Shown: positions 34,301 to 46,200 of the stretch, piece after piece
Numbering within the stretch: position 1 is the first letter of the stretch
How the letters are laid out: the number at the start of each line of letters is the position of its first letter
Assembly (NCBI GenBank): GCA_905221605.1
Contig: CAJNDS010000008.1
Location: forward strand, 1-64,000
Reading direction: 5' to 3'
Length of the DNA: 64,000 nucleotides
From: Symbiodinium natans
Lineage: Eukaryota; Sar; Dinophyceae; Suessiales; Symbiodiniaceae
The notes under the pieces: model-generated
Database searches by the model: none
Seen by the model: only the letters and a program-made list of their open reading frames with translations
Told to the model about the DNA's origin: nothing
Translations under genes and position numbers: made by a program

Positions 34301-37300
34301 TGTGACTCCCGCGCGTTTTGGGGTAGGGTCAGGCCAGAGGCGCGGGGGAGTCACGTTTTAGAGCTTTTCAGGGCTGAAAACCTCTAGAATGTGACTCCCG
34401 CAGGCGCGGGGGAGTCACGTTTTTGAGCTTTTCAGGGCTGAAAACCTCTAGAATGTGACTCCCGCGCTTTTTTGGGGTAGGGCCGCAGGCGCGGTGGAGT
34501 CACGTTTTAGAGCTTTTCAGAGCTGAAAACCTCTAGAATGTTACTCCCGCGCGTTTTTGGGGTAGGGTCAGGCCGCAGGCGCGGGGGAGTCACGTTTTAG
34601 AGCTTTTCAGGGCTGAAAACCTCTAGAATGTGACTCTCGCGCGTTTTTGCGGTAGACCCGGGGGGTGTTGCGGGCAGGATTTTTTTAGAAGCTGACCCCA
34701 GGGTACCTTAAGTTTCTTAGCTAGAAGGCAACCGCAAATCGACCAATATTCCCGGGTCTACGGGCTCAGTTTCTTAAACAGTGGTTTCTTATACAGTGGT
34801 TTTACTGTAGGGGTCTACTTTTCACCTACTTAGAAGACTTAGGGGTGTATAAGTGAGTTAGTTATAGTTGATTGAGCTGATGAGTACCCTGAACCTCTAA
34901 GTGAACCACCACATGGGTCCTTCTTTTAGGGGTGACGTACTATATAGGCGACCCAGAATTTAGAGAAGTATCCATTTTGTTTTCATACTCTAGGGTTTAT
35001 GGGGTTCAGGATTTTTGGTGTTTTAGGGAGGATGGGCCTTATCAACCCTATATCCGTAAGAACCCCAAAGCTCTACGACCTTTAAACCCCTAAGCCCTAA
35101 AAACCCTAACCCGAAAACTGTACTCTAAACTCTAAACCCTAAACTCTAATCCTGAACCCTAATCCTAAACCCTAAACCCTAAACCCTAATCCTAAACCTT
35201 CATCCACCCTTTAAAGGGACCTCTGGAGCTAAACCCCAAAGGATCCATGTACCTATATAGCATATACTTGGGCCCTAAAGCTACTGTATAGGAACCCCTT
35301 AAAGGCCTAAGTATATACTATATAGGTACATGGATCCTTAGGGAACGCGTTTGGAGGACCTTGTCGATTCCACCGCGGCGGATCAGACAGCCGCGGTCTT
35401 GGCGGGCAAAGTATACCCGCCCGGGGTCCCGGAGGGGGCGGTTTAGGGTTTAGGGTTTAGGGTTTAGGGTTTAGGGTTTAGGGTTTAGGGTTTAGGGTTT
35501 TAGGGTTTAGGGTTTAGGGTTTTAGGGGTTAGGGGTTAGGGTTTAGGGTTTAGGGTTTAGGGTTTAGGGTTTAGGATTTAGGGTTTAGGGTTTAGGGTGT
35601 AGGGGTTTAGGGGTTTAGGGGTTTAGGGTTTAGAGTCCCTGAACCCTAAACCCTCAACCCCACACCCAAACCCCAAACCCGGGAGAAAACTCGAGGGGGA
35701 GGGGGACGTACCAGGCCTTCGACCCAGACTTATAGGGTGTATAATACCGTTGCAGGGTTTAGGGTTTAGTTTTTCGGGTTTAGGGGCCTAAAACCCTAAA
35801 CGCTAAACCCTGATTTCATCCCTAACTAGGCACTTCGTCTGATGAGGCTTGAGCTCCGTCTGGTTTTCGTTCGGGCGATTTGTGAAGCTCATTTTAAAGA
35901 AGCCTGCAAGGGGGACCCTAAGCCCTGTAATCCTACAACCCTGCATCCCTTGAACCCTAAACCCTATAGACCCTTTAGACCCTACAGCCCTGTAACTCTA
36001 TAACCTAAACCCTATTTTTAACGCTAAACCCTAACCCTAAACCCTAAACCCTATGACCCTCAACCCTTTTGTGCTTGCAACAGCTCCGAAGCAAGCGGAC
36101 CAAGCACCCCAGGTTTACAGGGTTCTTAAGGGAGGGCGGTTCAAGGCTCAAGGGGGGTATCTACCCCAAGGTTCCCTAATACTCCTACAGCTTCCCTAAG
36201 GTTCCCTAATACTCCCAATTTAGGGTTTGGGGTTTGGGGCTTGGAGTTTGGAGTTTGGGGTTTGGGGCTCAAGGGGAGTGTATAACCCAAGCTTTCCCTA
36301 ATACTCCTACCTAAGGCTCCTGAAGCTTCCCTAAGGTTCCCGAGGTACCGTACCTACCCCTCTTGAACCTCCCTCCCTAGCCCTTAACCCAAAACCCAAA
36401 AACCCTAAACCCTAAACCCCAAACCCCAAACCCAAAACCCTACACCCTAAACCCTAAACCCTAAACCCTAAACCCTAACCCCTTGAACCTCCTTGAAGAA
36501 CCCTCTAACAGGCTGAGTCTGGGCTTTGTCGGGGTCATCTGCGGGCACCGGGGCGACCTCCAGGAGACCTTTTAAAAGCGGGGGTGGGGGGGTGGGGACC
36601 CTACTAAACCCTAACCCTAAACCCTAAACCCTAAACCCTAAACCCTAAAACCTAAACCCTAAATTGGTTTAGGGTGGGTTTGAGTGAGTGCTTGAAGGCT
36701 CTTGAGTGTCTGTGGGCGTTGCCGGGTTTCAGGGGCATCGTTTGGGGCCCCCCCCAACACAGTAGGCAAGCACCACTTTGTGAACCGATGTGCTGGCCGG
36801 TTTTTTCTTAGCAGACTGTTGGTGTTCCAGGTAAACCCCAATCCTAACCCCTAGACCCTTCATCCCAAACGCTAAGCACCCACGGTCGGCCCTGGCATGA
36901 CTGGAAAGAGAACCCGGACATTGCATTGAAGCGGCGCGGCCCGAAAACTAAACCCTAAAGCCTAAACCCTTAACCCTAAGCCCTATAGGCCCTAAACCCA
37001 AGCCCTAAACCCTAAGCCTAAACCCTAACCCTAAACCCTAAACCCTAAACCCTAAACCCTAAACCCTAAACCCTAAACCCTAAACCCTAAACCCTAAACC
37101 CTAAACCCTAAACCCTAAACCCTAAACCCTGAACCCTATAGTATGCAATCGGCCCTGGTGGACTTGGACAAGATTGTTGCGATGGCATGTTGGCAAGCTT
37201 TTCCAGCGCTTGCCGCCGGAGGGCTGCGCAGAATGCACATTACATGCTTCAAGGTTTAGGGTTTAGGGTTCAGCCCTGCACAAGAGACCCACCCAAGCAA

Positions 37301-39146
37301 CCCTATGCCCTGCGCAAAACTTAAGCCCCAAACCGCGTATAAGTCCCTGCCCCTAGACCCTATAAACCCTAAGCCGTAAAAAAAAGACATAAATGCTAGA
37401 GCCTACATAAGACCGTTATCCTACACAGAACCGCATGCGTGTAAGTGGTTGAGGGTTGAAGTGTTCAGGTCTTAGTCGTTATTGAAGGGCTTCGTTGAGG
37501 GTTAGGTTTAGGGTTTTGGGGTTCGGCGTTTTAAGTTTTTCGGGTTTTAGTTACGTGTTTTAGAGGTTTGGTGATAGGGTTGAGGGGCCTTAGAACTGTC
37601 TACAATAATTACAAGCGTGTTGGTTGGGGAATCCACGGCCCCACACCCTAAACCCTGAAGCCCCCAACTCCTAAATCCTAAATCCCAAGCCCCAAGCGCC
37701 AGACCCTAAACCAAACCCGAAGCCCCAAACCCCAACCCCACGCCCTAAACCCTAAACCCCGCACCCCAAACCCCACCCCCCCAACCCCAAACCCTAAACC
37801 TCAAACCCGAGACTCAAACCGTTATCCTCAAACCCCAAACTCTGAGCCCCAAACCGTAAACCCCAAACCCTCACCCCGAAACTCAACCCTAAACCCCAAT
37901 CCGAGACTTAAACCCTTATGCCTCAAACCCTAAACCCGAAACCCTAGCCAAACCCCAACCCCGAGACCTCCCTCCACCCTTTCACCTTCTCTGCAGGATT
38001 CTGCCAGGGCCTCTGAGGAGCTTTGGCTGAGGTTTAGGGTTTAGGGTTTCGGGTTTTGGGTTTAGGGCTTAGGGTTCAGGGTTTAGGGGTTTGTAGATGT
38101 TGTAAGGCATGGTCGAGGGTTGATAAGGCTTATAGGGTTTAGAGTTTACGTGGTACTTCTTGGGCATTTAGGGCTCCGGACTATTGTTTTTTGTATAGTG
38201 CATCGTAATCGCGAGCGATTTGAGGTAGAATAAGAACCTCAATCCTTCATTCCCTACGAACCCATCGTAAGTGGCTTTGAGCTACTTCGTGGGCCCTTTC
38301 GGGTACAAATTGACACCCCCTCACACTGGGCTTCAGAGTAGACCCAGCATGCTGTTGCAGCCGCCTGTTGGGAGCTAGACGGTCGGTCAAAGGAGCACTG
38401 AACCAGCACCTAAACCCTAAACCCTAAACCCAAAAGTGGGATCATCAACAGTGACTTCACACTTAGCAGCTGCACCAGTACACTTTACACCGTTTGGGAT
38501 ACGAGAATCCCCTATAGAACTGAAAGTGTACACTTCTTTGGGGCTTATGAACTCAGCTACGTCACACAGTGGCATTGCGTGAGCTTACCAGCAGCCAGAC
38601 ATACGGGTCGATCGGTCGGAACTTGTGAGGACCCTAAACCCTAAACCCTAAACCCTAAACCCTAAACCCTAAACCCTAAACCCTAAACCCTAAACCCTAA
38701 ACCCTTGGAAGCGCCGCAAGACGCCGCAAGACGTCAGGTGGGCTGGGGGTGACTGGAAAGCCTACAAACCCTCAAAGTCCCTGAAAGACGCTGAAAAAGA
38801 CTTAGCCCTTTGAATCCCTACGCCCCTAAACCCTAAACCCTAAACCTTAAACCCTAAACCCTCAAAAAGCAACGAAAGCCCCGAGTCCCTTAAAACCGCA
38901 GCCTCGAAGAGGAGCGCTTCTTCGGAGAGCACCCGGCTTTCAAGGTCGGGAGAGTACTTACAAGTAAGCTCCTAAAGTTAGGGTTTAGGGTTTAGGGTTT
39001 AGGGTTTAGGGTTTAGGGTCTAGGGTCTAGGGTCTAGGGTTTAGGGTTTAGGGTTTAGGGTGTAGGGTCGGGAGAGTATGTCCAATAATTGTAAATGTTT
39101 TGTCAATAGAAGTATGTACTTGTTTATTTAGTTTTTTGTATGACAG

Positions 39147-39181
<35 letters not shown>

Positions 39182-39329
39182 GATCTTCATGTTTATATAC
39201 ATGTATGCATGTATACATATTTATGTATACATATATATACACACATACTTTTGAATGTCGCTCCTTGGGGGGAGGGCATTCTAGTTCTTTCCGGGTTTAG
39301 AGGGTTAGGGCTGCTGGCCCCTAAACTTC

Positions 39330-39372
<43 letters not shown>

Positions 39373-42300
39373 TGCGCGTAATGTTTGGGGTTTAGGGTTT
39401 AGGGTTTAGGGTTTCAATACTCCCAGGCGTTCGGTGCTCTTGCAAGAAGCCTGATAGATTGAACGTAGAGCTGTAAACCTTGCAGTAGAGCACACGGCTT
39501 CATTCGGGTCTTGAGTGCCAAGAATCTTGTAGTCAGTAGACACCAATACCAAGAATAGGTGAAGCCAAAATCGAGGTAGGGATGTTTTTGCTTAGATCTC
39601 ATGTATTCGCTTCTCTGGATGATGGTCCTTTTTTGGGGAAAGATTATTTTTCATGTATGTTTCCAGAAAGGGACAACAATTTAGAAAGCACCATTGTAAG
39701 CCCTGTCTAAGCCGCGAATCCTAGGCCCCAAACACGTATAACCCAAGCATACCCAAACCCTAAAACCCTTAACATATATAAATCCTAAACCCTAAGCCCC
39801 TGAACCCCCCAGTCCCTACTCACCACCCCCCCCGCTCCCCTCGAGGATTTAGGGTTTAGGGTTTAGGGTTTAGGGTTTAGGGTTTTGGGTTTAGGGTTTA
39901 GGGTTGCCAGGCGGTTGCGGCACAATGCGGCGTGCGCTATCTGGGCCGCCTGCTGAACAGGACGTATGGGTCTGTGGGTCGAGGGTTTAGGGTTTAGGGT
40001 TTAGGGTTTAGGGTTTAGGGTTTGAGGGTCCTAAACCTGAAGCCCTAAACTTTGTCATCGTGGGGTAACATTTTGCATTTTCTAAGGGTACTTAATGTCA
40101 AAAAGGATAGAAACTGAGTTTTTAGTACTATCCCAACCATGAACTACCCTAAGCCCCTAAACCCCAAGGTTTGTTTAGGGTCGAGGGTTTGGGGTGCAGG
40201 GCTTGTCAGTTCGCACCCTGACCAAAGCCCATAAGCATCAGAACCCGAACTTTGCGAACCTGCAAGGGTAGCTATATGGGCCCTCATATGGTCCCTTACT
40301 TCCTTTGAAGGGTTCCGAAGTATGGGTCCTTAGGATGTGCAGGGTATATCAGGGGTCCCCTTTTAAGGGCCCATAACTAAGAGACCATGCAACTACCCTA
40401 TTTACTTCGCGAACCTTCACCCACATTTTCCAAACGCCTTAGACCTCCCCCCCCCCGCCCCCTTCCTCCCCTCTTTCTAAACCATGTAAACCCGCTAAAC
40501 CTCAAACCCTAAACCCGAAGCTGCTAAACCCTACGCCCTACACCTTAAACCCCTAAATCCCCAAACCCTACACCCTGAACCCCCAAGAAACAAACCCTAA
40601 ACCCTTACAACCCCCTCCAGTGGAAGAACCCTAAACCCTAAACCCTTACACCCCCTCCGGTGGAAGAGATTCAGGATCCTGTTAGAGAAGATCATTGAAG
40701 TGCTCCCAGGTGTCCGAGCGCAGGCGAGACTTCTTTTGTTATTTAGGGTTTAGGGTTTAGGGTTTAGGGTTTTGGATGCCCAGTAAGTAGTCTAAGCTTT
40801 AGGGTTTTGGATGCCCAGTAAGTAGTCCCCGCAGTCACTCCCCTGCATTGCTCATGAAGTTCCCCGAAAGAGGCCCCCTTTTGTCCCTAAACCCTAGCCC
40901 TAAACCCCAAACCCTAAACCCAAAACCTTAAAACCCTAAACCCTAAACCCAAAACCAGCGTATTTTTCGTAACCTGGGAGCAGAAGGTGGCGCAGCTGCT
41001 CATTGGCAACAACCCTGAACCTCTAAACCAAAACCCTAAACCCTAAACCCTAAACCCTAAACCCTAAACCCTAAACCCTAAACCCTAAACCCTAAACCCT
41101 GCAGTTTCCCTTGAAAAAAGGGTCCCCTGAGCAGTCTCTATCTCAGGCCCCGTAAAGAATGGAATCCAGGCTGTCGTGAAGCCCAACTCCAAAGCCCAAG
41201 TCCTCATTCCCCGCCTTCTTGCCTTATATACCATATGTATATCTATGCAGATACATATGTATGTGTACATGTATAGCCTGTAATAGTCTCCACGGACCCT
41301 AAACCCTTAACCCTTAACCCTATTTTGCCCCTAAACCCTAAACCCTGAACCCTGAACCCTAAACCCTAAACCCTAAACCCTAAACCCTAGTCCTAAACCC
41401 TAAACCCTGAACCCTGAACCCTGAACCCTTAACCCCAGTTTGTCTGTTTGCGTGACAGGCCTTGCAGATGACCCATGACGTGGAGTGCTGACCCCGATTG
41501 GAAGGGTGGGAGGAGTTTCGGGTGTAGGGGTCCGAGCTCAGGGTTGCACAGAAGCCCTGAACCCTAAACCCTAAACCCTAAACCCTAAACCCTAAACCCT
41601 AAACCCTAAACCCTAAACCCTAAACCCCACACCCTAAACAGGGAGCATACCCGTCAGCCATGAGCATTGTCACCTGCAGTGCTCAAGCTCTGAGGATTTT
41701 TTTTTTGCTGGTTGGGCAGTTGGGGGATTTGGAGTTTAGGGTGTAAGGTTTTAGAGTTTATGGTCTGGCAGGTTAGGGCCCGCAACCCTAAACCCTAAAC
41801 CCTGAACCCTAGACCCTCAGCCCTAAGCCCTAAACCCTAGACCCTAAGCCCTAGACCCTAAGCCCTAAGCCCTAAACCCTAAGCCCTAAGCCCTAAGCCC
41901 TAAGCCCTAAGCCCTCAGCCCTAGACCCTAAGCCCTAAGCCCTAAGCCCTAAGCCCTAAGCCCTAAGCCCTAAGCCCTAAGCCCTAGACCCTAAGCCCTA
42001 AGCCCTAAGCCCTAAGCCCTATAAGCCCTATAAGCCCAATTGCCAAGCCCTGAACCTGGCCCTCAGACCCTGAGTCGATACTTCAAGATAAGCCCTCGAC
42101 TCTCAACTGTTCTCCTCTGTTTCGGATTTAGGGTTTAGGGTTTAGGGTTTAGGGTTAAGGGTTTGGGGTTTAGGGTTTAGGGTTTAGGGTTTAGAGTTTG
42201 GGGTTTAGGGCGTCGGGTTGAGGGTTTAGGGCGCAGGGTCTAGCAAGTCCCGGGCGCCAAAATGCACTGAAGCCAACCTGGACCTCGAGGCAAGTCACCA

Positions 42301-43203
42301 TGCCCTTTGAGGTGCAGGGCAGGGACTTAGGGTTTAGGGCGTAGGGCCTTAGGGTTTGGGGTTTAGGGCTTGGGGGTTCAGGGTTCTGGAGTGTAAGTTT
42401 TCTTCACAGCCGAACCCGCAAGAAAGCCCCCCAAAAATGCCCGTCGACCCAGGTCTGAGCTGCAGGGATACGGCGAGCCGCTGGACAGGCGGGCAGGGGG
42501 ACCCGAGAGTTGGGAACACATGAGGGGCTTTGCCCGAATCCCTAAACCCTAAACCCTAAACCCCACACCCCAAACCCTAAACCTTCCTTGTGCCAGGCAG
42601 ACGTCGGGGGAAAAGGGCGCCTTGCTGCGCGGGCCCCGTGTCTCGCATCGTTCTGCGCGCCCCCAGAGTTTGACTTTCTCGAACCTGTCGGGTTTTGGGT
42701 TTTAGGATTTAGGGTTTCGGGTTTAGGGCAAGGCTTTAGGCTTTAGTCTTTAGTCTTTAGGCTTTAGGCTTTAGGCTTTAGGGTTCAGGGTTCAGGGTTC
42801 AGGGTTCAGGGTTTAGGGTTTAGGGTTTAGGGTTTGGGTGTAGGATTTAAGGCTCTTAGGGTTCTTTAGGGTTTAGGGTTTTAGGGTTTAAGGCTCTTAG
42901 GGTTCTTTAGGGGGGTTTAGGGCTTTAGGGTTTAGGGCTAAACCCTAAACCCTAAAATCAAAGCATTTAGCTTGATCGCTTAGACTGGGGCTCGAGTAGA
43001 ACAAGAGACTGTGGTGAAAGGTTTGGAAATAGTGGTTTGGGGTAGGCCCTCAGGGTTTAGGGTTTAGGGTTTAGGGTTTAGGGTTTAGGGTTTAGGGTTT
43101 AGGGTTTAGTTTAAAACGAGATCTGAAACCCTAAAGCCAAAACCTTAAACCCAAAATCCTCATGCCCTAATACCCAATACCCCAATGCGCTAAGCCCTAA
43201 ACC

Positions 43204-43263
<60 letters not shown>

Positions 43264-46200
43264 ACCCTAAACCCTAAACCCTAAACCCTAAACCCTAAAC
43301 CCTAAACCCTAAACCCTAAACCCTAAATCCCATCCCTGTCACAGGCTCAACCTCTTTGCCAAGTTCGCCGGCCAGTTCGGCGATGCCGTGGAGGGGAAGC
43401 TGTCCAACCAGCCCCTTGAGGTGCCAGAGGGGTTTTATGGGTTTGGGGTTTAGGGTTTGAGGGTTTAGGGTTTGGGGTTTCGGGTTTAGGGTTTAGGCCT
43501 AGAGTTTGGGGGTGTTTGGGGAGTTTAGGGTCTAGGGAGTTTTTGGGAAGTTTTGTGGCTGCAGGGTTTAGGGTTGAAACCCCGAAATTTCCAGGACTTC
43601 AAGGCTTTAGGGCGTGGGACTCCAGGGCGTTAGGGTTTACTGAGGGTTTTTTTTTTTTTTTTGGGGGGGGGTCTAGGGTTTCGGGTTTGGGGTTAGTTAT
43701 AGGGTTTGGGTGCCATCCCCTAAACCCTAAACCCTAAACCCTAAACCCTAAACCCTAAACCCTAAACCCTAAACCCTAAACCCTAAACCCTAAACCCTAA
43801 ACCCTAAACCCTAAACCCTAAACCTACGCTCTTTTGATAGGATCTTGCCGGAGCTTAGATGTTCTCAGGGAAAGTCCTGAAGCCCGTGCGAAAGTCCTTC
43901 CAGACGATTCCGACGGTAGCTGCTTTGTTTTAAGGGCTCAGTTGTCCAACAGCTTTCCTAAACCGTAAAGCCAGCAAATGCTCCAAGTGCTGTACCTGAA
44001 CCCTCAACCCTAAAACCTGAAACCTCATTCGGACACAAGAACCGGGGGAGAAGGGGGGACCGCAAAACCCTAGGCATGCCGTTCCGTTTAGGGTTGTTTA
44101 GGGTTTAGTTTTTCGCCCCCCCCAAAAGCCAAACGACACCCTCCACAGCCAGGGTCCGGTGGGCCAGCTGATCGGCCGGGCACGCATCGACTTTCTCTTC
44201 CGGGACGTGTTCGCGAGGTGCGGGTTGGTCTCTTGAGCCCGAAGCCCTATACCCTAACCCAAAGGATCCATGTACCTATATAGCATATATTTTGGGCCCT
44301 AAAGCTACTATATAGGAACCCCTTAAAGGCCTAAGTATATACTATATAGGTACATGGATCCTTAGGGTAACCTCCACCACCCCGACCCCAACCCCGTGCC
44401 CGCCTCTTGAGCTTCTTGTGAAAAGGGAGGGTTGCCCGCCCCAGAACCATCCAACACCGGCCAGGGTCGGCGGCCCATAAACCCTGAGCCCGAAATCCTA
44501 AACCCTAAAGCCTGAACCCTGACCCCTAAACCCTAAACCCTAAACCCTAAACCCTAATTAAACCCTAAACCCTAAACCCTAAACCCTAAAACCAAACCCT
44601 AAACCCTGCCTGAAGCCTGAAGCTTGAACTGGCCAGGACAGTTCGGAACTACGACTGCTTCGCGGGGCTCACGGATGCCCGGGCCTGAGGTGTTCAGGGA
44701 GGGTTTAGGGCTAGGGTTTAGGGTTTAGGGTTAAGGGTTTAGGGCTTAGGGTTTAGGGTTTAGGGTTTCAGGATTTGTGCTTGGAGTTGGGTTGCGGCAG
44801 GATGTGGAGTGGGGCTTGGGATGTAACTTTGGGTTGGTTTGGAAGTTCTTTGAGAGTAACGCTTGGTTTAGGGTTTAGGGATTCGGGATTAGGGTTTAGG
44901 GTTTAGGGTTAATGTATCAGTCAAAATACCCCGTAGAAGTGTGATTATAAGGCTCAAAACTGTCGGGCTCGATATTGTAGTTTGCTAGGGTTAATCTGGA
45001 AGTTGTTCAGTTCTACACGGCCTGCAAGAAGTAACGGCGGATCGTGGCCAAAAGGTGGTGGAGCTCAAGTAGAGCCTTTGGGCCCCAGAAAATGAACTCC
45101 TGGACGGACCTACCTGGATCATACACCCCAGACCCTAAACCCTGAACAAAGAAGCCCCTAACCCTAAACCCAAACCCTAAACCCTCGGCCCCGGATTTCA
45201 CTGAGCTTACGCAGAGAATTTCAGGATCAATGGATGCCCCCTCTTCAAGCTTTTGAAGCAAAAGTTTCCTCTGTAAAGCTCATGGGGTTCAGGGTTTCGG
45301 GAAGTACTGATCTCTGTTTTCAGGCGGGGCTTTCCTATAGTTATGATTAGGATACCTTCTTTTGGGGTGCTGAACAAGTTGAAAAACATGCGAGGCCCCA
45401 ATACAACTTAATAATCCTGAACCGATCTCGGACCGGGATTGGGATGTTGAGCCTTTGCCGCCCCCCCTCACCCCGCCCCTGCCCAGGGGGGTGCTCTTCT
45501 GTTGAACACAGTACAGTTGCCTTCAACAAGGGCTCAGGCCCGAAAAGTCAAGCTGGCCTGGCAATATCATGGTCGCGCCATTGGGTGGCAACTGGACCCA
45601 AGTGACAAAGCTTATGGTTGGTTTAAGAGGTTTAGGGTTTGGGGTTTAGGGTTTAGGGTTAACGTGGGTGCGGCGGTCTTGTACATGCACAGCGAGCTGC
45701 AGACTGCCCTCGCCAAGCCGCGCTTCAGAGCCTGCAGGCCGCCGGACTTGGTAGAAAAGTCCAAGCAAATAAACAGACCAAAATTAGGATAACTGAGTTT
45801 CGAGTTTTTTCCCTTTAGTAACGAACTCGTGTAGGATAAATGAGTTCGGGTTTTTCCTTTAGTAATGAATTTGTGGTTCGCGTGCGTGCGCGCGTGGAAG
45901 TAAGGACGCCCTGATCTTGGACAATCATGCCGTTAGGGTCCCAGGGGCCCTAAGCCCTAAACCCGAAGCCCTAGCCCTAAACCCTAAACCCTAAACCCTA
46001 AACCCTAAACCCCATGGATTTCGAAGCCTCCCAAGGACGACATCCGTACGGCCTTGCGCAACGCCACGGGCCCCCGCGCCCGGCTCTTCATTCCGGAGGC
46101 TCTGACTGGATTGGGTTAAGGGTTTGGGTTCAGGGTTCAGGGTTCAGGGTTCAGGGTTCAGGGTTCAGGGTTTAGGGTTTAGGGTTTAGGGTTTAGGGTT

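Noticed and set aside
37142-37159. MQSAL microexon between dynamin exons 7 and 9
   Set aside because: Attractive motif but no donor gives a compatible phase, whereas 37997-38019 fits on both sides.
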